A stretch of 64,000 bases of DNA, taken from the NCBI RefSeq assembly GCF_003185655.1, contig NZ_QHJQ01000002.1, forward strand, positions 248,001 to 312,000, in the 5' to 3' direction. This document shows positions 8,767 through 18,070 of the stretch, piece after piece. The translations under genes were made by a program, and so were the position numbers. How positions within the stretch are numbered: the first letter of the stretch is position 1; every line of letters begins with the position of its first letter. The notes beneath the pieces were generated by a model. That model searched no databases, was not told the DNA's origin, and saw nothing but the letters and a program-made list of their open reading frames with translations. The DNA is from Coraliomargarita sinensis. GTDB lineage: Bacteria; Verrucomicrobiota; Verrucomicrobiia; Opitutales; Coraliomargaritaceae.

Positions 8767-9707
8767 TTAAGATTGCTCCTTTTCAACTCATCCCTTTCTG
8801 CCACTTCCGTATTAATCCCTTTCTACAGCTTCATCTGTTGGTGTTTATTTTCGCCGCGACGACCCTGATCGGTCGGGCCTCGGAACTCAGCGCTCCCGTA
8901 TTGATTACCTGGCGCTGCCTCCTGGCGGCGGGTGGGGCGTTTCTATGGGTGGTGCTGATGCGTGATCGCAGGCTCTGGTTGGGTTGGCCTGTACTGGGGA
9001 GGCTCTTGTTCGTCGGCATGATTATGGGGCTGCATTGGCTTTGCCTGTTTGGCGCGGTTAAGGTCGCCAATGTTTCCATTGCCCTGGCCGGTCTCGCGAC
9101 TTTGTCGGTGTTTACCGCCTTCACCGAACCCTTGATCAATCGTGTCAAAGTGCGGCGTTTCGAGGTGGTGCTGGGCATGCTGGTGCTTTTTGGAATTTGC
9201 CTCATTGCTGGTGCCGAAGTGGGGCATTTGCTCGGGCTTGGGCTTGCCCTGCTCAGCGCCTTGTTTGCTGCCCTTTTCATGGTCCTGAACAAGCGCATCG
9301 TGGAAAGTGGGAGCGACCCCATGGTCATGGTGGGCTGGGAAATGCTCGCCGCGACTATGGTCTGTTTTTGCGCGGTTCCGTTCATTGATCCGCTTGGTTA
9401 TGCGGCACTGGCGGTGGGGGCGCTTCTGGAATGGTTCTGGATTCTTTTGCTTGCCTGGGGCTGTACCGTGTTTGCTCAGGCTTTGGCGAATAAACTGCTG
9501 AAAACGATCAGCGCCTACTCTTTCAACCTGGCCGCCAACTTCGAGCCGGTCTACGGCATGATCGCGGCAGCGCTGATATTCGCGGAATATGAAAACTTGG
9601 GCGCAACCTTCTACTTCGGTGCGTTAGCCATCGTCGTTGCCAACCTGCTTCACCCCCGTTTGGAACGCCGCTTTGGCATTCGACCGGTGCCCGGCGGTTT
9701 GGTTTAG
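8736..9707 (+). CDS. EamA/DMT-family transporter
   Basis: The protein is almost entirely hydrophobic, with about ten membrane helices in two repeats of the drug/metabolite transporter (EamA) fold. The first starts LHLLVFIFAATTLIGRASEL and the second EVGHLLGLGLALLSALFAALFMVLNK. Conserved features are the Arg in the second helix (LITWRCLLAA) and YSFNLAANFEPVYGMIAAAL near the end. Family members export small metabolites or amino acids; the substrate is unknown. The start is a problem. No ATG occurs in frame before the first helix, so the coordinate is the most upstream TTG, which lies inside the PEP-CTERM remnant. The true start may be a rare codon near 8772 or has been lost by the rearrangement. 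Confidence 0.75.
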   Translation: MYHNRSRPVFFKIAPFQLIPFCHFRINPFLQLHLLVFIFAATTLIGRASELSAPVLITWRCLLAAGGAFLWVVLMRDRRLWLGWPVLGRLLFVGMIMGLHWLCLFGAVKVANVSIALAGLATLSVFTAFTEPLINRVKVRRFEVVLGMLVLFGICLIAGAEVGHLLGLGLALLSALFAALFMVLNKRIVESGSDPMVMVGWEMLAATMVCFCAVPFIDPLGYAALAVGALLEWFWILLLAWGCTVFAQALANKLLKTISAYSFNLAANFEPVYGMIAAALIFAEYENLGATFYFGALAIVVANLLHPRLERRFGIRPVPGGLV

Positions 9708-9781
9708 TGTTCGGTGGGTCGCTGAGTCATTGCTCCCGAACGAGGCACGGTGTAATGAGCGCTGTTGTAGAAGCCGAATAA

Positions 9782-9809
9782 TTGACATTTTTTCTGAAAG
9801 CGTTATCAT
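9782..9809 (+). promoter_or_regulatory. sigma-70-like promoter of the PEP-CTERM gene
   Basis: TTGACA (9782-9787), a 16-base spacer and TATCAT (9804-9809), in an AT-rich patch about 26 bases upstream of the ATG at 9835. Confidence 0.5.
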
Positions 9810-9834
9810 TAAAATAGTAATTCTTTTAATCATA

Positions 9835-10515
9835 ATGCGACACCTACAACTCCCCTTATCTCTACTTGCTGGTAGTCTCTCCATCAATGCTGCAACTGTA
9901 ACTTCAACCACATCTGCTCCGACTATCGATGGTGCGGACATTGCGATGTATACAATTACCGATACGGATTTTGGTACATCCCGTCTGAATGGTGACCGGA
10001 GTGCGCGCGGTCAAACCTTCACCACCGGCAGTAACTCTACCGGCTACCTGCTTTCGTCCTTTACCTTGCAGTCCGCCGAAACCTTTACGCCCAACGGTTT
10101 TCAAGACGGTGAGTATCAGCTCCGCGTGGGTACGCTCTCCGGTTCCACATTTACCGCGATTGCAGATGAAACGACTCCTCTGGATACCGGTTTCGCATAC
10201 ACTGATACCCACTACATCACTTTCTCGTTCGACACTTCTGTTCTCCTTGCCGCAAATACTCTCTACGCCATCGATGTAAACAAGCTTGATGGCCAGGGAT
10301 TCCAATCCTACCGAAACACTGATGATAGTTCCTACACTGGTGGCACAGCTTACAGCGGTAGTAACACTGGCAGTTCTACTTCCGACACCGTTAATACTCA
10401 TGGGCATGATCGAGTATTCCATGTAGACTTGGCAGCCGCACCGATACCTGAACCATCTAGTTTATGGCTCTCCGCATTCGCTGCATTATCGCTGATGCTG
10501 CGCCGGCGACGCTAA
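9835..10515 (+). CDS. PEP-CTERM sorting-domain protein
   Basis: The 226-residue secreted protein has a short signal peptide (LPLSLLAGSLSINAATV) and a beta-rich, Thr/Ser-rich body of the kind found with a 'choice of anchor' region (GQTFTTGSNSTGYLLSSFTL). The C-terminal sorting signal is IPEPSSLWLSAFAALSLML followed by four Arg. The PEP motif, hydrophobic helix and basic tail are the three parts recognised by exosortase-type systems, so the protein is expected to be processed and displayed on or released from the outer surface. The exosortase gene is not in this window. The ATG at 9835 is chosen because the signal peptide begins there; the longer frame from 9637 overlaps the transporter. Confidence 0.85.
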   Translation: MRHLQLPLSLLAGSLSINAATVTSTTSAPTIDGADIAMYTITDTDFGTSRLNGDRSARGQTFTTGSNSTGYLLSSFTLQSAETFTPNGFQDGEYQLRVGTLSGSTFTAIADETTPLDTGFAYTDTHYITFSFDTSVLLAANTLYAIDVNKLDGQGFQSYRNTDDSSYTGGTAYSGSNTGSSTSDTVNTHGHDRVFHVDLAAAPIPEPSSLWLSAFAALSLMLRRRR

Positions 10516-10521
10516 AACAGG

Positions 10522-10541
10522 TCTTCCGCAAGTACGGAAGA
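10522..10541. terminator. hairpin after the PEP-CTERM gene
   Basis: TCTTCCG and CGGAAGA form a perfect 7-base-pair stem around a 6-base loop, 6 bases after the stop codon. No T-run follows, so it may act as an mRNA-stabilising or Rho-assisted element rather than a classical intrinsic terminator. Confidence 0.4.
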
Positions 10542-10618
10542 TAGTGCGTTAGGATGTGTTAAAAGATTTGCCGGGCGCTTGTTGTTCGGGCGTCGACGTG
10601 ACTTCAAAAGAACGCTTG

Positions 10619-11092
10619 TCAGCGTTCCAAAATGTAAAAATACCGGCCACCCGTTTTGATGAAAGTTCCGGTGCCCAGGTTGCCGTCATCGAGAATCCGG
10701 TCCACCTTGAGAAAAACTTCAGGGAAGTCCCTTTCGTAAGCGAGACTTATGGAGGCCTTGATTCCTTCCCGGTCGTATTCCCAGTCATACCAACCACCCG
10801 GGATCGGTTCTTCGTACCATGCCGTATCCTGTAGATAGGGTGCGACTGTCGCAGGTAGATTGTTGCCCTGTCCGTCAGGTGCCCAACTGCCGTTCTCCAA
10901 GGCGTGTGTTTCAAATGCACCGCTGAAAACTCGCATATTGTTCGCAATACGACTCGCGTAGGTGTTTTGACGGGACTTTTCCAGGGCCGGGATTCCCATA
11001 ACTGCGAGTAAGCCAATAATAACGACCACAATCATTATTTCCACGAGGGTAAATGCGGAGCATTTGGCAGGTAGGGGAAGTAAACGGGGCAT
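10619..11092 (-). CDS. type IV prepilin-like protein (pseudopilin)
   Basis: The 157-residue protein has the class III prepilin leader: a short basic leader (PRLLPLPAKCSA) followed by FTLVEIMIVVVIIGLLAVMG. Glu is at position +5 of the mature form and a long hydrophobic helix follows. The residue before the cleavage point is Ala rather than the usual Gly, which prepilin peptidases tolerate. The C-terminal part (NNMRVFSGAFETHALENGSW, later GGWYDWEY) matches the single-gene pseudopilins found many times over in Opitutae genomes. No pilus assembly genes are adjacent, so it must use machinery encoded elsewhere. Role: minor pilin or secretion pseudopilin; not resolvable. Confidence 0.8.
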   Translation of the reverse strand: MPRLLPLPAKCSAFTLVEIMIVVVIIGLLAVMGIPALEKSRQNTYASRIANNMRVFSGAFETHALENGSWAPDGQGNNLPATVAPYLQDTAWYEEPIPGGWYDWEYDREGIKASISLAYERDFPEVFLKVDRILDDGNLGTGTFIKTGGRYFYILER

Positions 11093-11318
11093 CTGAAACT
11101 GTATAGCTGAAAAGCTATAACCTGGAATTTAATGAAAATCAAGATGCAAGTCGATGGGCTGAAAGGAGTTATGCGCATAAAGTAACAGGTGAAGTGCGTT
11201 TTCAGTTTGCAGTTTGGCCTCATCCGAGCCTTAATGACGGCTGTCTTTGAGAAATGGACCGCCTTGGCTCGCCCTCTTCTCAGTGCTCGGATTTTTCTGG
11301 AGTATCGGGCACAAGCAG

Positions 11319-13526
11319 CTACTCAAACACAGCCTTAAGAAGGGCTTTGGACTTTTCGTCGGCGCGCTCGTAGTAGGCGTCGGCCAGCTCGGTTTCGCCT
11401 TCGATCTCCAAAAAGATTCCCGCGAGGACATTGATGCCGCCGTTGTCCGGTGTGATCTGGGCCGCCATTCTGGAGAGATTGACCTTATCCTGATTGTTCA
11501 GGTCGGTGTATTCGAATGCAGCTTCATGTTCTCCCTTCGCCGAGCTGAAAATCAGTTTCTGGTCTTTGATTTCCTTAAGCCATACTTTCTTACGCGCCTT
11601 GCTGAAATCGATTAAGAGTGGTTGAAGCATTTTTTTTGAATTCAGACGTTCCAGTGCGTTCATCAAACCGTGGTCCACGAATTCCCGTCTTGCTTCGATC
11701 AAAGAGCGGGCCGGACGCTGCGAGGTGGATGATTTTTGCGTGGTTTTCTGTCCGGTGGAATTCTCGTAGGCGCCGGTGATTTGTAACTGCCTGTCCTTGA
11801 CGGATAGCATCAGCACAGCCGTTGCGGTGGGGAAGATGCGTGTGCCGTAGGCGTGATCGGTCGAAGCATAATCGCGCCCCGGGATTACCACGAAGCCGCC
11901 ATCATGTGTCTCGGTCATGATGAACCACCACTTCAGGGCATCCATGTATTCCCGGAAATCCTCTTCCGATGCCAGTGCCGCTCCCAGACTACCCCAGGAA
12001 ACATGCATCAGCGTCGAAGCATGCCCGCGGAAAACATGTTCGGCGTTTTTGGCGCAGCCCGTCGCCATCAGGTCGGAAAGGTAGCGCCAGGATTCGTTTT
12101 CCTGGTTGCCGATTCGGTGGGCGAGGGCGCCGGCCCCGGGGCGTGACAAGTGATGCATCTCTTTGCTGTCGTCGTGGCGGTAGGGGCGCTTGGGCTCCTC
12201 GATTATCTGATTGCGGATCACCAGCCGTTTTCTGCCCCCGTAATCATAGACCAGGTTGGTCTCCGATTCCCCGGCGACCCAGTCCGTTGGTCGCCAGCGC
12301 GGGTCTTTTTTCGTCGGCCACTGGATTTCATAGTCGCCAATATCTTTCATGCCGGATTCAACCGGATAGCCGATGCCTCCCGGACTACTGTTCTTCGCGG
12401 TCCTCGAGTCATTTAAAATAATGACGGCGTGATCCAGACTTTCAAAGCCATAGCCGATGCTGCCGTTATCGCCCACAGAGCGCAAAAATGCCTGGTGAAG
12501 GTTGCTGTAGGCGGGTTCCCCGTACTCATCGAGACCAGCTTCCTTGAAGAGGCTCATGGCGGTCATGGCAAGCGCCCCCGGCAATGCCATGGCGCCGTAC
12601 CCTTTTGGCCCACCGGAGGCACGGCGTCGCATGATGAAAGGGTTTGGTCTGTGGGAATAGCCACCGGATTTGACTTCCTGCGCCTCAATGTAGCATTGGG
12701 TCAGCGATTCAATTGCAGGCAGTAATCGCCGGTCGCCGGTCTTGAGGTAATACTCCCCCATGACGATGCCATCATAACCTTGAGTCCAAGACTTGAAGCC
12801 GGCCCCATCCAGCGGGTCATAGCGCTTCTGGTAATAGCCTTTCATGATGTCATCGACCAGGCGCATGTATTTTTCATCAGGGCTGGCCATCAGGGCGAGA
12901 ACCGCCGTCGAATGCGTGTGAATCTGTCTTTCAAACTTTCCGGCCCGCTCGTAGTCCTCCACCAGAAAATCCAGAAGGTCCGTCATGAGTTGGTCCGAGC
13001 GGGAACAATCAAAGGGATAGGTCTCGGAGAAGCGGGGCCTGGGTTGGATGGTGATGGGCACGACCGCTTCGTCGGTTTGTTTGCCGCCTTTCCAGATGAT
13101 CAGTTCCAGCTGACCGCCGTTTGCCTGACTATCCTCAATCAGCGGCGCCATTTCCGCCATAGGCCCATCCCAACCGGACTCTCCTTTGGCACCCCGGCCA
13201 AACTTGTGGGATACATTCATCTTAGTGCCATTGGCGCCCACGATGAGATCACCGATTTCAACTTTGCCGTGGGCGGGGGAATTCTTGAAAACGTATCGGA
13301 CCGTGAAGTATTTGGAATGCTTTTCCGTGATCTCCGCACGGATCCCCGTCGGGCCGACATTCAAGAACCATCCCTTCCCGAGCTCCTCCACGATTTCACG
13401 ATCATGCCATCCGTTGTATTTCAGGTTCCAGGGCCAGCCGTCGCTTTTGACGTTCACCGCCGACAAGGGCAGGCTAAGGATTGCTCCAATACAGGTGAGA
13501 ACTAGAAAACGGATGGGGGACTTCAT
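11319..13526 (-). CDS. secreted DUF6288-like protein with PDZ-like segment
   Basis: The 735-residue protein has a signal peptide (residues 1-23). Residues about 50-110 look like a PDZ fold (VRYVFKNSPAHGKVEIGDLIVGANGTKM). A long all-helical region follows with His/Gly-rich motifs (YKTGDRRLLPAIESLTQCYI, GGYSHRPNPF, GGPKGYGAMALPGALAMTAM) that read like an alpha-toroid of the glycosidase/terpenoid-cyclase shape. The combination agrees with what I remember of DUF6288, a family of Planctomycetota and Verrucomicrobiota with no assigned function. The C-terminus (FSKARKKVWLKEIKDQKLIF) is a short beta module seen in other proteins of these phyla. Possible carbohydrate or polymer binding is inference only. 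Confidence 0.6.
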   Translation of the reverse strand: MKSPIRFLVLTCIGAILSLPLSAVNVKSDGWPWNLKYNGWHDREIVEELGKGWFLNVGPTGIRAEITEKHSKYFTVRYVFKNSPAHGKVEIGDLIVGANGTKMNVSHKFGRGAKGESGWDGPMAEMAPLIEDSQANGGQLELIIWKGGKQTDEAVVPITIQPRPRFSETYPFDCSRSDQLMTDLLDFLVEDYERAGKFERQIHTHSTAVLALMASPDEKYMRLVDDIMKGYYQKRYDPLDGAGFKSWTQGYDGIVMGEYYLKTGDRRLLPAIESLTQCYIEAQEVKSGGYSHRPNPFIMRRRASGGPKGYGAMALPGALAMTAMSLFKEAGLDEYGEPAYSNLHQAFLRSVGDNGSIGYGFESLDHAVIILNDSRTAKNSSPGGIGYPVESGMKDIGDYEIQWPTKKDPRWRPTDWVAGESETNLVYDYGGRKRLVIRNQIIEEPKRPYRHDDSKEMHHLSRPGAGALAHRIGNQENESWRYLSDLMATGCAKNAEHVFRGHASTLMHVSWGSLGAALASEEDFREYMDALKWWFIMTETHDGGFVVIPGRDYASTDHAYGTRIFPTATAVLMLSVKDRQLQITGAYENSTGQKTTQKSSTSQRPARSLIEARREFVDHGLMNALERLNSKKMLQPLLIDFSKARKKVWLKEIKDQKLIFSSAKGEHEAAFEYTDLNNQDKVNLSRMAAQITPDNGGINVLAGIFLEIEGETELADAYYERADEKSKALLKAVFE

Positions 13527-13741
13527 AGGCGTTCAACGAGTATGCCTATAGCTTCGATTCGAAGGAGTTAAGCCTTATTTTGTGGCTGCGTCGTATATTT
13601 GCCAAGAATCTCGGTGCGGATCGGGTGCCCTTCTATTCGCCGCAGCAAGAGCTGATAAGTGCCAGAAAGGGACTATCTCCAACCAGGTTCCTTTGATCAC
13701 AGAACCTATGGCTTCAAGGAGTTCATTGATCTGTTTTGCGT

Positions 13742-15088
13742 CTAATCTCTTTTGGGTTTTCGTGGATACCGTTCGAGCCGCTCAAGTGCTTGTTTTCTTT
13801 GCACCTCTGATAAATGGGATGTTGCTTGCACGTAGGCGATGGCCTCCTCGGGAGATGCCTTGGCCCATTGGGAAGCCGCCAGGTAGAGCGCGCGGTAACG
13901 CAATTTCGCATCCACGGTGGACTCCGCCCAGGGGATGGCCTGCTGGGGGGATTTTTTCGAGAGCTCTCTCACCAAAGCGTAACGCCCGTAGTCATAAACG
14001 GGTTCATTCGGTTGTTCCTTGAGCCATGTCGATGCGGCCTTCAAATCGTTTCTTGCCCACTCCCGAATGACCGGCTCCAGCGTTCTGGACCTGTCCTCCG
14101 GATTGGCTAATTGCAGTGACCATTCGGCGGATGCTTTCGGATGATCCTCCGCGTATTCCCCGGCCCACCAACCGTAAGCTTTTTGGGCCAGTTCGGCGTC
14201 GCGGGCGGCCAGTGCTTGCGCCAGTTCTACAACGGGTTCGGTCGGATCGCTTTCCAGGTAATTGCTGAAAAGGTTATACACCAGGTTGCTTCGAATGGAT
14301 TCCGGTTGGTCCATGATGAAATCAACCATGGCCCGGGTATCCGGTTGTTTTGCCTCAGCCAATGCTTTGATAACGCCCCGACCTCCCTGAAGCTGGGTAT
14401 GGTGATTCGAGATTAATCTGAGCTTGCGATAGGCTTCCTCTGGCTTGTCCCTGGTCATCTCCAGGAAAACATAGTGGGCGCTGCGCCTGACGGTATTCAA
14501 CCGCTTTGCAACCCAATCATAGGCCGTGTCGGGATCCTTTCGGGCCCACTTCCAGACCGCATTGACGGTAATGTGTCCCCAGTCCTTTTCCGTGGGAAAA
14601 TCGTCCGCAAGCCGAAGCGCCGCCTCGGGCTCACTTTGGGCTAATTCAATAGCGAGCCAGACCGCCAGTTCGGTGAGTTTGTCTTCGTCGGATAGCAACA
14701 AGGCCTTGATCGCTGTTTCCATCTTATCGATTTCGATCTGGCGCACGAGCCCGGCGATCCGGTCAGCGTCAGGCTCCGCCGAACTCATTTCTCTGAGAAC
14801 CCGTTCGAGGGCGCTGTCGGATCCGTCTAAGGGTTCGGGTATGTCCTTCAGGACGGATTGGTAGAAATACTCCGGGGCATTGGCCAAGGCATCGAGCTTA
14901 TCGGGTTCATCCAGCGACCGCATGTTTTCAATCAGCTTCGCCTCTGATTCAGTTAGCTGGTTGAGTGGCGATCCGGGTGCAGCACTGATGTAGATAAAAT
15001 AGCCCACCAGAAGAATAGTGATGGGAATCAGCAGATAGCCGATCCAACGGAAGCGCGGAGACGAGTCAGGTTGAGGGGAGTCGGACAC
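13742..15088 (-). CDS. membrane-anchored helical-repeat protein, function unknown
   Basis: The 448-residue protein has one N-terminal membrane helix (about 15-33, IGYLLIPITILLVGYFIYIS). The rest consists of degenerate helical repeats of about 33 residues rich in Trp, Ala and Glu, for example AVWKWARKDPDTAYDWVAKR, REWARNDLKAASTWLKEQPN and ASQWAKASPEEAIAYVQATS. Such W-A..DP-A-W repeats are TPR/Sel1-like and common in many-copy families of Verrucomicrobiota. It probably projects into the periplasm and binds a partner. The gene stands alone between the DUF6288-like gene and a small broken frame. Confidence 0.65.
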   Translation of the reverse strand: MSDSPQPDSSPRFRWIGYLLIPITILLVGYFIYISAAPGSPLNQLTESEAKLIENMRSLDEPDKLDALANAPEYFYQSVLKDIPEPLDGSDSALERVLREMSSAEPDADRIAGLVRQIEIDKMETAIKALLLSDEDKLTELAVWLAIELAQSEPEAALRLADDFPTEKDWGHITVNAVWKWARKDPDTAYDWVAKRLNTVRRSAHYVFLEMTRDKPEEAYRKLRLISNHHTQLQGGRGVIKALAEAKQPDTRAMVDFIMDQPESIRSNLVYNLFSNYLESDPTEPVVELAQALAARDAELAQKAYGWWAGEYAEDHPKASAEWSLQLANPEDRSRTLEPVIREWARNDLKAASTWLKEQPNEPVYDYGRYALVRELSKKSPQQAIPWAESTVDAKLRYRALYLAASQWAKASPEEAIAYVQATSHLSEVQRKQALERLERYPRKPKRD

Positions 15089-15204
15089 AGTGGATTGAGT
15101 TAAAGATGACTGTTTCTAGATGAGGTGAGTTAAATAACGCTCAATCCGCCATCAAGGCGAATTAAAACACGCGCCCGCATGCATGGTTCCACGTTGGTTG
15201 AGAT

Positions 15205-15446
15205 TCAATTGCGACTTTGCGCCTGCGAGGCGTAGTAGGGCTCGACGGTTTCCAGATGACCTTGCACGATTTTGCCGATCGCTTCGGCGGGCAATTCCCC
15301 CTCGTGCAGCTCGAAGATTGCGACTAAAAGCGAAAGCTCAATGTCCATCTTCTTAGGCGTGGTCGCCTTCATTTCCGCTAGAATTTCCAGCGCCTTGCTT
15401 TCAGCTTTCTTGTAGTATTTAAATTTTCCTCGTTCGGCGTCGTCAT
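15205..15446 (-). pseudogene. small hypothetical frame with an apparent one-base frameshift
   Basis: The reverse strand has an ATG at 15446 reading MTTPNEE, after which that frame degenerates and stops. From the same point the neighbouring frame reads KFKYYKKAESKALEILAEMK and continues as a charged helical protein to YYASQAQSRN and a stop at 15205. The downstream frame has natural codon use but no start codon after an upstream stop. The distance (242 bases) is two bases beyond 80 codons, so one indel would rejoin the parts into a protein of about 80 residues. It could be a decayed gene, a sequencing error or simply an overlapping false frame. Confidence 0.4.
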
Positions 15447-15554
15447 GGTTTGAGGATCACCCAGTGGCTTCCGTAGTCAAGGAGTGACTCGGATCGGTTC
15501 TGAAAGTGAGGCGGGAGGGGTCTGTAGGGCTTGGTGCCGCTCAGGCCCCTCGGC

Positions 15555-15595
15555 GGGGGCAATTTTATAATTTGCGTTTGCTCCTTTGAGCCCCC
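15555..15595. repeat. GGGGCAAATCTTTA repeat, copy 2
   Basis: GGGGGCAATTTTATAATTTG followed by CGTTTGCTCC and GAGCCCCC. It lies 21 bases before the 15617 gene. Confidence 0.6.
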
Positions 15596-15599
15596 TCGA

Positions 15600-16435
<836 letters not shown>

Positions 16436-16602
16436 CTCGCTTCCAAGGAACCAGAGTGTTCCGGGGCCTGCGGGCATACGGTTGGGATTAATCAGGTAGA
16501 GGTGGGGCTAGGGTTGAGTTGAAGCCTTTGGATTGCCTGACGTGAGTTTGTCGACGGAGCTTAAGCGGAGATGGTGAAGCAACGTTGCGTTTGACCCCTT
16601 TT

Positions 16603-16633
16603 GGGCCAAATATTTAATTTAAACGTTTGACCC
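16603..16633. repeat. GGGGCAAATCTTTA repeat, copy 3
   Basis: GGGCCAAATATTTAATTTAA then ACGTTTGACCC; the outer arms GGGCCAAA and TTTGACCC can pair. Confidence 0.55.
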
Positions 16634-16654
16634 TTTCTTATCCCTTGCTTGGTT

Positions 16655-16738
16655 AGTCTGGTGTTACTGCGCCGGCGTGGTGAGTAACAACTAAATTTCA
16701 TTTTCAAAAGGAGTCTCAGCCGAGGCTCCTTTTTTTTT
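16655..16738 (+). ncRNA. candidate small RNA ending in an intrinsic terminator
   Basis: A compact hairpin with GTTACT/AGTAAC arms and a GC-rich interior is followed 17 bases later by a terminator hairpin and T-run. The nearest upstream stop codon is about 220 bases away, so this could be a free-standing small RNA or the 3' UTR of the 15617 gene. No promoter was identified and no family recognised. Confidence 0.3.
16706..16738 (+). terminator. strong Rho-independent terminator
   Basis: AAAAGGAGTCTC (16706-16717) pairs with GAGGCTCCTTTT (16722-16733) with a single G-T pair, around the loop AGCC. Nine T's (16730-16738) follow. The complementary A-run makes it possibly two-way. Confidence 0.85.
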
Positions 16739-16864
16739 ATGGTTTTTAGCACAGAAAGCATGATTTTTTCACCCACAGGTTCCCGCAACGCTTTCCACGG
16801 CAATTTAGTGGGGGAGTCTAAACGCATGTTGTAAAGATACCCGCTGCAGGATTGCTGTGAATCC

Positions 16865-16909
16865 GGGGGGGATTTGGATGTAATCTTTATAATTTGCTTT
16901 TGACCCCCC
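16865..16909. repeat. GGGGCAAATCTTTA repeat, copy 4
   Basis: GGGGGGG, then TAATCTTTATAATTTGC and TTTTGACCCCCC. It lies just before the 16952 gene. Confidence 0.6.
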
Positions 16910-16951
16910 ACTGGTCTCTCGGTGACCTTTTACTGGAACAAACCCGTACCG

Positions 16952-18070
16952 ATGACCGCGCCGAACTCCGCTCCACTCGAAAAACCCCGTTTCACTGTCG
17001 ATCTGGACAAGGTCCGTCGTAACATCGCGGGAATGGCCGATAAATTTCAACGCCACGGCGTGGGGTTTCGGCCACATTTCAAGACCCACCAGTGCGCCGC
17101 CATCGGCGAGTTGTTCCGAAAGGTTGGCGTGAGCGCGATCACCGTTTCATCTCTGGATATGGCGTCCTATTTTCACCAAAGCGGGTGGGATGACATCACT
17201 CTGGCCGTACCGGTGAATCCCGGCCAACTCGAGGCCATCAACCGGCTGGCCGGTCAGACCAGGCTTAATCTGCTTGTCGATTCACTCGAAACCACCAGGC
17301 AGCTCAACGACTCCCTGGATGTGAGCTGCCCCGTCTGGGTGAAGGTCGATGTGGGCTACGGCCGGGTCGGCATCCGGTGGCACAAGCAGCAGGCGATTCT
17401 GGATTTGATCGAATGGATCGACAAAGCGCCTCGTTTGGAGCTCTTGGGCTTGCTGACCCACTCCGGCCACAGCTACGGATGTCGTGGTCGTGGGGAAGTC
17501 GCGGCGTGCTTCGAGGAAGGGCGGCTTCGTATGCTCGAGTTGAAGCGCTTTTTGCAGGATCACGGCCATGAGGTTAAAGTCTCGATGGGCGATACTCCCT
17601 CCGCGAGCCTGGCGGAGCAGTTCGAAGGAGTGGACGAAATGCGGCCCGGGAATTTTGTATTCTACGACCTCTTTCAAAGTCAGGTGGGTTCCTGCGGGCT
17701 GGAGGATATCGCCGTGGCCACGGCCTGCCCGGTGATCGGTAAGTATGAGGATGAACTGAAGTTGGTTGTTTACGGAGGCTCGATCCATCTCTCCAAGGAC
17801 TCGGTACACATTGATGGCGAACGCCTGTTCGGCCAGCTCGCCTTGCCCGATGGCAAGGGTTGGGCAATCGTACCCCTGCAGGAGGGAAAGCTCACCAGCT
17901 GTTGCCAGGAAGTATCCAAGATCCAGGTCTCGCCCGGGGTCTTTGAACAAATTGAACTCGGCCAGTGCGTTTACATCCTGCCCGTTCATTCCTGCCTGGC
18001 CGCCGACCTTTACCCCCGCTACGCGACTCTGGATGGCGATCTGCTGGAGAGATTCCGCTTGTTCAGCTGA
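16952..18070 (+). CDS. D-threonine aldolase/D-serine dehydratase-like PLP enzyme
   Basis: The 372-residue protein is of the alanine-racemase fold type III PLP family (D-threonine aldolase, DSD1-like D-serine dehydratase). The N-terminal barrel starts PRFTVDLDKVRRNIAGMADK. The PLP lysine sits in FRPHFKTHQC (Lys44), matching the family RPHxKTH motif. LTHSGHSYG and VSMGDTPSASL bind the phosphate side, and the C-terminal LPVHSCLAADL carries the His346/Cys348 zinc pair. The reaction is cleavage or dehydration of a D-3-hydroxy amino acid with PLP and a divalent metal. ATG 16952 is preferred to a GTG at 16922 that adds ten unconserved residues. The gene stands alone. Confidence 0.85.
   Translation: MTAPNSAPLEKPRFTVDLDKVRRNIAGMADKFQRHGVGFRPHFKTHQCAAIGELFRKVGVSAITVSSLDMASYFHQSGWDDITLAVPVNPGQLEAINRLAGQTRLNLLVDSLETTRQLNDSLDVSCPVWVKVDVGYGRVGIRWHKQQAILDLIEWIDKAPRLELLGLLTHSGHSYGCRGRGEVAACFEEGRLRMLELKRFLQDHGHEVKVSMGDTPSASLAEQFEGVDEMRPGNFVFYDLFQSQVGSCGLEDIAVATACPVIGKYEDELKLVVYGGSIHLSKDSVHIDGERLFGQLALPDGKGWAIVPLQEGKLTSCCQEVSKIQVSPGVFEQIELGQCVYILPVHSCLAADLYPRYATLDGDLLERFRLFS

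Larger units (their letters stand above)
16436..16951. other. intergenic region with repeats, a structured segment and a terminator
   Basis: It contains two copies of the GGGGCAAAT-type repeat (16603-16633 and 16865-16909). Between them are inverted arms GTTACT/AGTAAC (16663-16668, 16683-16688) followed by a strong intrinsic terminator (16706-16738). No protein gene is convincing here. Confidence 0.6.
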
